This document shows, piece by piece, positions 6,670-11,277 of a stretch of DNA of 11,277 bases. The first letter of the stretch is position 1, and every line of letters begins with the position of its first letter. Where the stretch lies: assembly GCA_024762845.1 (NCBI GenBank), contig JANTGQ010000028.1:1-11277 (forward strand), read 5' to 3'. Both the position numbers and the translations under genes were made by a program. This DNA is from Nitratifractor sp. Its GTDB lineage: Bacteria > Campylobacterota > Campylobacteria > Campylobacterales > Sulfurovaceae. The notes beneath the pieces are model-generated. The model ran no database searches, was not told the DNA's origin, and worked only from the letters and a program-made list of their open reading frames with translations.

Positions 6670-7167
6670 ATGAACTCTATTTTAATTCTCTCCACAGGTG
6701 GTACTTTTAATAAAGTATATAACCGTAAAACCGGCAGACTCGATATTGACCCATCTTTTAAAGCTTTTCAAACAATACAAGAGTCCTGGCTTAGTAACTT
6801 TAACTTCGATTCAATTATACATAAAGACTCATTGGAGTTTACCGATAAAGATAGAGAAACTCTCAAATCATATCTTCAAGCAACTTCTTTTAAAAAAATT
6901 GCTGTGGTACATGGTACTGATACCATTGATAAGAGTGCAAAATTTATTGCAGATGCTAATCTAGAGAAACAAATTGTCTTTACCGGAGCGATGGTTCCAT
7001 TTTCTATTAACCCACTTGAGGCAACTGCCAATTTGGCATCTGCTATTGGATTTCTCTATGGTAGCAGCAGTAATAGTGTCTCAATTGCTATAAATGGCAG
7101 AGTAAACAGTTTCGATAAGGTAGTAAAAAATAGAGAAGCTGGATATTTTGAGCTTTACTCAAATTAA
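6670..7167 (+). CDS. Single-domain asparaginase-like protein
   Basis: This 165-residue protein matches only the N-terminal domain of type I/II L-asparaginases, which are normally about 330 residues. It begins MNSILILSTGGTFNKVY, with the TGGT catalytic Thr loop and a following Tyr. It continues with VVHGTDTIDKSA (catalytic Thr-Asp pair) and VFTGAMVPF. It ends shortly after INGRVNSFDKVVKN, whose Lys should match the catalytic lysine. The usual C-terminal domain, which helps complete the active site across subunits, is absent, and the ORF ends cleanly at TAA. The frame opens at 6625, but ATG at 6670 has AAAGGA 6 nt upstream and begins where the family begins. The residues present suggest a real fold. 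Whether it hydrolyses asparagine or another amide is unknown. It is the only plus-strand gene here and converges on mrdA. Confidence 0.85.
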   Translation: MNSILILSTGGTFNKVYNRKTGRLDIDPSFKAFQTIQESWLSNFNFDSIIHKDSLEFTDKDRETLKSYLQATSFKKIAVVHGTDTIDKSAKFIADANLEKQIVFTGAMVPFSINPLEATANLASAIGFLYGSSSNSVSIAINGRVNSFDKVVKNREAGYFELYSN

Positions 7168-7189
7168 GAGTGCCATAGTTAAACTCATG

Positions 7190-9013
7190 CTAATAGAGCT
7201 CTTTTAGCAAATACGGTACTGGCTGTTTCCCAAAATATCCCTTCTGGTACATCCATCTGTAGATTTTGGCAGCAATTGGTCCAGCAGTACTCCCACCATG
7301 TCCTCCATGCTCTACCAAAATGGAGACTACATATTTTGGATTTTTAAAGGGTGCATATGTTGTTAACCACGCGTGTGAACGTCTAAAGTACTCCAAATCT
7401 TGCTCTTTTGCTCGTTTTTTTACATCTTGGCCAATTGAAGTAACTTGCGCAGTTCCTGTTTTACCCGCTACCTTAATTGGTAAATTACTCATTGCGTGAA
7501 ATGCAGTTCCGTGTCGTACATTACATACATCATACATACCATTGCGAACTGTATCAATAATTTTTGGATTAAACTCTATCTTTTTGACCCTATTCTCATA
7601 TGGCTTAGCATCTATCAAAGTTGCAAAATGGGGTGTCACCAGATAGCCAGTTGCCAAAAGTGCAGTATAGCGTGCCAACTGCATAAGAGTAATACTGGTA
7701 TACCCCTGCCCAATCGCAGCAATTACAGTTTCGCCTTTGTACCAAGGCTGATGGTATCGTTTTCTCTTCCATTCTTTTGATGGTATTACACCTTTATACT
7801 CTCGTGGTAAATCTACTCCTGTTCTTACACCTAAACCTAACTCATTAAGGTTTTTAGAGAGTTTGTCTATTCCTACCCTTAAAGCTTTTTTATAGTAAAA
7901 GACATCGCAACTCTCTCGAATTGATTTTCTCAAATCTACATCGCCATGACCCCAATGAGCCCAACAACGAAACTTATGTTTACTTTTTCCGATTGTCATA
8001 TAACCTTTACAAAACTCATGCTCAAGCGCCAAATTGGCACCCTCTTTTGCCACAGCCAAAGCCACACCCATCTTAATTGTAGAGCCAGGAGGATAGAGTG
8101 CGTGTACTAATTTATTGGTAAAAGGGTGTTCTAGATTGTTTCTTATTTTTTTCCAATCAGCTGAACTAATACCATCTACAAAAAGGTTAGGATCGAAGCT
8201 TGGTGTACTTACAGCAGCTAAAAGTTCACCTGTAGTTTTCATGACAATTACCACTGCTGAGTGGTTTTCATCTTCAACTGTATTGTAGATAAATTTTTGT
8301 AAATCGACATCTACACTAAGCACTAAATTTTTATTACCTGCAGGTGCTTTATACCGTAACTGTTTTAACTCCTTGTTATACGCATTAACCTTAGCAATAC
8401 GGTAGCCAAGCTCACCTTGAAGAGTCTTATTATAGTACCTCTCTAGTCCACTTTTCCCTATTTTACCAACTACTTTTACTATCTCATCTTTTTTTGCATC
8501 TTTTTTATTTGCCTTGCCAATATACCCTACTATATGAGCCAAATACTTTCCGTACGGATAGTATCTCTTTGTTGCCGCTTCTACTTTAATATCCTTATTC
8601 ATACTAAGCTGCGGGTAGACTTTAAGCATATCGCCATACTCAATAAAGTCGATAACCTGTATAAACTTATGGTTATATGGAGAGCTCTTCTTCTTATACA
8701 CCCTTGTCAATATAGTTGTGTTAATGTCTCTAAAAGAGTCTTTAAGTAGGTCGATAGTTCTATTAAACTCAGAGCTGTCTATTTTTAAATGAGGTTTTAA
8801 GCCCAAAGAGAATCCAATCAGATTAGTGGCTAAAAGGTTTCCGTTGCTATCGAGAATCTCACCGCGAGTTGGTTTTATTTTGCTCTTTTGCTCAACATTC
8901 TCTTTTGCCAAACGCTCATAATAGAAGTTAGATTTAATACTTACTTCATAAAGCCGATTTACTAGCAATGCCCAAACTACAACCATAAGAAGAACAATTA
9001 TCTTATAATTCAT
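7190..9013 (-). CDS. mrdA: Penicillin-binding protein 2 (elongasome transpeptidase)
   Basis: PBP2 cross-links peptidoglycan during lateral wall growth, together with RodA and the MreBCD complex. The 607-residue protein has one N-terminal membrane anchor (about 4-20). The PBP-dimer domain starts at KIKPTRGEILDSNGNLLATN (45-64) and a C-terminal transpeptidase domain follows. The three penicilloyl-serine motifs are present: S-T-I-K with the acylated Ser311, SCD (368-370) in the form usual for PBP2, and KTG (518-520). The ATG at 9013 overlaps the stop codon of the upstream mreD-like gene in an ATGA arrangement, so the two are probably co-translated. It is the last gene of the minus-strand operon that starts with lptC. 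Length and motifs are normal. Confidence 0.95.
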   Translation of the reverse strand: MNYKIIVLLMVVVWALLVNRLYEVSIKSNFYYERLAKENVEQKSKIKPTRGEILDSNGNLLATNLIGFSLGLKPHLKIDSSEFNRTIDLLKDSFRDINTTILTRVYKKKSSPYNHKFIQVIDFIEYGDMLKVYPQLSMNKDIKVEAATKRYYPYGKYLAHIVGYIGKANKKDAKKDEIVKVVGKIGKSGLERYYNKTLQGELGYRIAKVNAYNKELKQLRYKAPAGNKNLVLSVDVDLQKFIYNTVEDENHSAVVIVMKTTGELLAAVSTPSFDPNLFVDGISSADWKKIRNNLEHPFTNKLVHALYPPGSTIKMGVALAVAKEGANLALEHEFCKGYMTIGKSKHKFRCWAHWGHGDVDLRKSIRESCDVFYYKKALRVGIDKLSKNLNELGLGVRTGVDLPREYKGVIPSKEWKRKRYHQPWYKGETVIAAIGQGYTSITLMQLARYTALLATGYLVTPHFATLIDAKPYENRVKKIEFNPKIIDTVRNGMYDVCNVRHGTAFHAMSNLPIKVAGKTGTAQVTSIGQDVKKRAKEQDLEYFRRSHAWLTTYAPFKNPKYVVSILVEHGGHGGSTAGPIAAKIYRWMYQKGYFGKQPVPYLLKELY

Positions 9014-9456
9014 AGCAACACCGCCGCAATAATATCATAAACAACAGAGACCAAAATCAAGCCGTCATAGTTAATACTATGCTGCTGCGTAATAGTGTCA
9101 TATACACCCAAAATCAAAAGATATATCATGTTTATCGCAGCTACAGTAACTATATAAACACATACTCTGCACAACTTTATAAATAGTAGCTTTTTACTAA
9201 AAAAGAGATAGAAAATCATTGTAGATATTAGCAGTAAAAAGAGCGGAAGAGAGAGATTAATCTCCAGGTTAATCATATACGCAGCAGAGAAAAGAGTGTA
9301 TAAAAACTTCTCTTTCTCAAGACCAATAATAAACATTAACCCTGCAAAACCAATAAATAGCGGTAAAACTACATAAATAGAAATTAGCATTGGATAGAGC
9401 ATAATAACTGCCAACCAAAACAGCACAATAGATGTCTTAATCGAGTGGTCAACCAT
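9010..9456 (-). CDS. mreD: Small integral membrane protein, probable divergent MreD
   Basis: This 148-residue protein is almost entirely hydrophobic, with about five or six membrane segments (roughly 9-24, 26-46, 52-65, 68-87, 92-117 and 131-148). MreD proteins have this size and topology, belong to the rod-shape complex, and often lie immediately upstream of the PBP2 gene, as here with an ATGA overlap into mrdA. Sequence conservation in MreD is poor, so the call rests mainly on size, topology and context. The ATG at 9456 follows the GNAT stop codon closely. An earlier ATG at 9460 forms a TAATG with that stop but is out of frame and ends after three codons. No strong Shine-Dalgarno is seen, which suggests coupling to the gene before it. 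The alternative is an unrelated membrane protein. Confidence 0.6.
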   Translation of the reverse strand: MVDHSIKTSIVLFWLAVIMLYPMLISIYVVLPLFIGFAGLMFIIGLEKEKFLYTLFSAAYMINLEINLSLPLFLLLISTMIFYLFFSKKLLFIKLCRVCVYIVTVAAINMIYLLILGVYDTITQQHSINYDGLILVSVVYDIIAAVLL

Positions 9457-9459
9457 ACA

Positions 9460-9918
9460 TTATACTTTATAGATTAAAGATATCTCATTACAGACAGGAA
9501 AATGTATGCACTTAATACAGTCAGCCCATATCTTATGGTCAGGTATCTTCTCTTTATCAATCTCCTTAAAATCCAGCTTTTTAAAAAAATCTGCAATATA
9601 GGTTAAGACTAAAATCTCTTTAATTCCTAAGAGTTTTGCCTCCTCTTTGCAAAACTCAACAAGAGCTTTTCCAGCTCCTTCCCCTCTGGCATCTGTACCA
9701 ACTATCAGGCTTCTAATCTCTGCAAGATTTGGAGAGTGTATATGCAATGCAGTATAACCAATTAGCTTCTCTTCTTTGAAAACCAAAGTATAACTTCGAA
9801 TATTTGTGGCTACTTCATCATCACTTCTAAAAAGTATAACTCCCTTTTTTACCTCATCAACAACCAATGCTTGCATCATAGGGATATCTTGCAGTGTTGC
9901 TTTTCTAAGCTCTATCAA
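9460..9918 (-). CDS. GNAT acetyltransferase, probable short-form N-acetylglutamate synthase
   Basis: The 152-residue protein is a single GNAT domain. It starts with MIELRKATLQDIPMM, has the acetyl-CoA loop DARGEGAGKALV (76-87) and ends with a cysteine-bearing tail, WADCIKCIHFPVCNE (131-145; Cys134, Cys137, Cys143). Short one-domain N-acetylglutamate synthases, which perform the first step of arginine synthesis without the kinase-like domain of classical ArgA, carry a similar W-x-x-C-x-x-C tail as I recall the family. This makes that function likely but not proven. The start must be TTG at 9918: a TAG lies two codons upstream and GGAG stands 6 nt before the TTG. The first 14 nt overlap the end of engB. 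A general protein or metabolite acetyltransferase is the alternative. Confidence 0.7.
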   Translation of the reverse strand: MIELRKATLQDIPMMQALVVDEVKKGVILFRSDDEVATNIRSYTLVFKEEKLIGYTALHIHSPNLAEIRSLIVGTDARGEGAGKALVEFCKEEAKLLGIKEILVLTYIADFFKKLDFKEIDKEKIPDHKIWADCIKCIHFPVCNEISLIYKV

Positions 9919-10525
9919 ACTCTACTCCAAAGATATAGTCCAATATACTCTCATGAACCTTTGCTTGACCACTCTTCTTTAAGTTAGAGATTACAATAGA
10001 GTCAGGATACTCTCGTTTAAGTTTGCTTCTCTCTTTTTGGTTCAACTTATCCCATTTTGTAAAGACAGTTATGAGTTTTTGGTCACTATTGATACTCTTT
10101 TTTAAAAACTCTTCTACCCTATTATCAATCTCAGTTTTAGGATGTCGCGCATCCCGTAAGTGGATAAAAAGTCGAATAGCCACTCGCTCTTTAATGTACT
10201 CCAATAGATTTTTCTGCCACAACTCTTTGGTACTTTTTGAAACCTTTGCATAGCCAAACCCCGGCAGATCAACAAAATAGAGTGGATACCTTTGTTCATT
10301 ATAAAGATACTCAATATCAAAAAAGTTAATTAATTGTGTTTTTCCAGGAGTCGCTGAACTCTTTGCCAAACTTTTTCTTTGAGTCAAAAGATTAATTGTA
10401 GAACTCTTTCCAACATTTGACCTTCCTAAAAAGACCACTTCACTCCTACTCTCTTCAACACTATCATGAATACTCTGCGCAGATTTAACAAAATCTGCTT
10501 TTACTATACTAGGCTCTCTTTGCAC
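9905..10525 (-). CDS. engB: Ribosome-biogenesis GTPase EngB (YihA/YsxC)
   Basis: EngB is an essential GTPase that acts late in assembly of the 50S subunit. The 206-residue protein shows G1 GRSNVGKSS (34-42), the G2 region SATPGKTQLINFF (57-69), G3 DLPGFGYA (86-93), G4 TKWDKL (156-161) and a G5-like ISNLKKSG (179-186). The start is GTG at 10525. A TGA stop lies directly upstream in the same frame, so no earlier start is possible, and the N-terminal KADFVKSA fits the family. The ribosome site is weak and the lptA stop lies 6 nt upstream, so coupling is likely. The 3' end overlaps the GNAT gene by 14 nt. Confidence 0.95.
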   Translation of the reverse strand: MQREPSIVKADFVKSAQSIHDSVEESRSEVVFLGRSNVGKSSTINLLTQRKSLAKSSATPGKTQLINFFDIEYLYNEQRYPLYFVDLPGFGYAKVSKSTKELWQKNLLEYIKERVAIRLFIHLRDARHPKTEIDNRVEEFLKKSINSDQKLITVFTKWDKLNQKERSKLKREYPDSIVISNLKKSGQAKVHESILDYIFGVEFDRA

Positions 10526-10531
10526 TCAAAA

Positions 10532-10996
10532 TTACTTTGTATTAGTTTTAAAAATAAATTTAACAGGCTTCTTCGTATTACTTTTTGCTTTAGAAGTCCC
10601 TTTTTTATTATCTATAACCACTTCATCACCAAAGACATCTCTATTTTTTATGTTATCATGTAATACTACATTACCCACTAAAATATAGATATCTTTTTTT
10701 GGAAGATGCGTTACTTTTTCACATGTACCACTAATATCTCTTCGTTTTTTTGAATTTTTTATATTAAAAGAGACATTACCAGTAGCAATATACTTTTTTG
10801 CTTCATTTTGAGCATCAAGAATAACAGTCAGTTTGTCACTATTAAGTACAGTTTCACCATTTTTTGCAAATACGTCACCTATAAAATCAGCTTTTCCACT
10901 ACCCTCTTTATAAATAAAGTCTTTAGAAGTAACCTCTAGACCACCTTCATCTTTTAATAGAAAAAAAGTCAACATTAACATAAATAAAAATCGCAT
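10532..10996 (-). CDS. lptA: LPS transport periplasmic protein LptA
   Basis: LptA forms the periplasmic bridge that carries lipopolysaccharide from the LptBFGC complex to LptDE. The 154-residue protein is an OstA-like beta-jellyroll: LEVTSKDFIYKEGSGKADF (20-38), then GDVFAKNGETVLNSDKL, ATGNVSF and VGNVVLHDNIKNRDVFGDEV repeats. ATG at 10996 is preferred, with AAGGAG 8 nt upstream; TTG at 11002 is too close to that site. The N-terminus is hydrophobic (about 3-14) but is followed by KDEGGLEV rather than a clear A-x-A cleavage site, so export is probable though the signal peptide is atypical. The basic, Lys-rich tail is poorly conserved. It lies between lptC and engB, the usual order in this phylum. 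Confidence 0.88.
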   Translation of the reverse strand: MRFLFMLMLTFFLLKDEGGLEVTSKDFIYKEGSGKADFIGDVFAKNGETVLNSDKLTVILDAQNEAKKYIATGNVSFNIKNSKKRRDISGTCEKVTHLPKKDIYILVGNVVLHDNIKNRDVFGDEVVIDNKKGTSKAKSNTKKPVKFIFKTNTK

Positions 10997-11002
10997 TTTC
11001 AA

Positions 11003-11009
11003 TACTCCT
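11003..11009 (-). promoter_or_regulatory. Ribosome-binding site deciding the lptA start
   Basis: AAAGGAG on the minus strand ends 8 nt before ATG 10996 but only 2 nt before the in-frame TTG at 11002. The spacing supports the ATG. A TATAAT at 11017-11022 just upstream could be an internal -10, but its transcript would begin almost at this site, so it is not called separately. Confidence 0.6.
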
Positions 11010-11063
11010 TTTTGTTATTATATCAGAAAATAGTTATTCTCATTAAAAATAAGAACTAATCTA

Positions 11064-11276
11064 TCAATTCTCACCATTTTTAATTTTGAATGTAGCATTT
11101 ACATTTTTTGCTCTTGTTGCTTCTGCATCAGTATCATAAACCATTGAAGTTCCTCTCATTTTCTGGAACTCTTTTATAACTAAAAACTCTCCAGGCGTTA
11201 CAATTTCCTTACTTCTAACTTTATAAAAAACTTTATTTGAGAAATACTGTTTACCATCTCTTCGTAAAGTTTTTAC
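11064..11276 (-). CDS. lptC: LPS export protein LptC, C-terminal part (cut by the window edge)
   Basis: The frame is open from the window edge to TGA (11066-11064) and encodes the last 70 residues of a protein, beginning VKTLRRDGKQYFSNKVFYKV and ending NATFKIKNGEN. The text resembles the end of the small LptC proteins of Campylobacterota, with its beta-strand repeats and a T-x-A-x-x-x-R-A-x-x-V-x-A-T-F-x-I close. LptC passes lipopolysaccharide from the inner-membrane transporter to LptA. Position immediately upstream of lptA (67-nt gap) supports the call. The N-terminal anchor lies outside the window. Not all of the family can be checked from so short a piece. Confidence 0.78.
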   Translation of the reverse strand, partial: VKTLRRDGKQYFSNKVFYKVRSKEIVTPGEFLVIKEFQKMRGTSMVYDTDAEATRAKNVNATFKIKNGEN

Positions 11277-11277
11277 A

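Noticed and set aside
7147..7163. TTTGAG-CTTTA-CTCAAA hairpin at the end of the asparaginase-domain gene, as a terminator for it or for mrdA
   Set aside because: The stem is 6 bp and AT-rich, lies inside the coding sequence, and has no T-run on either strand.
8534..8749. Plus-strand frame opposite mrdA
   Set aside because: It is antisense to a complete, conserved PBP2 and has no translation signals.

Overview
This AT-rich window reads as a core chromosomal region of a Campylobacterota (epsilonproteobacterial) genome. The closest impression is a free-living sulfur- or hydrogen-oxidising type such as Sulfurovum or Sulfurimonas, but the genus is inferred from protein flavour and gene order and was not tested by any search. 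The order rpmH-rnpA-yidC-jag-mnmE matches Helicobacter pylori except that yidD is missing. Almost every gene lies on the minus strand; the one plus-strand gene is a short asparaginase-domain protein.

Layout, left to right. Positions 1-318 carry no gene but hold a large, nearly complete palindrome (about 23-190), probably a small non-coding repeat element. Next is a lipoprotein of unknown role (319-972, minus) with its own likely promoter. Positions 1161-5553 (minus) hold, in transcription order, rpmH (L34), rnpA (RNase P protein), yidC (membrane insertase), jag/khpB (RNA-binding protein) and mnmE (tRNA-modifying GTPase). yidC, jag and mnmE are tightly packed (8-nt gap, then a TAATG junction) and probably start from a promoter near 4960. 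fabI (enoyl-ACP reductase, 5691-6515, minus) is divergent from the asparaginase-domain gene (6670-7167, plus), and the gap between them contains a 13-bp inverted repeat.

Positions 7190-11276 (minus) form an envelope operon, in transcription order lptC (cut by the window edge), lptA, engB, a short N-acetylglutamate-synthase-like GNAT gene, a small mreD-like membrane protein gene and mrdA (PBP2). Junctions from engB onward overlap (14 nt, TAATG-type, ATGA). LptC and LptA serve LPS transport, MreD and PBP2 serve lateral wall synthesis, EngB serves ribosome assembly, and the GNAT probably serves arginine synthesis.

No phage, defence, CRISPR or large mobile system was found. The points worth a second look are the 168-bp palindrome, an apparent AUU start for rnpA overlapping rpmH, the missing yidD, the one-domain asparaginase, the inverted repeat upstream of it, and the degenerate R3H domain of Jag.
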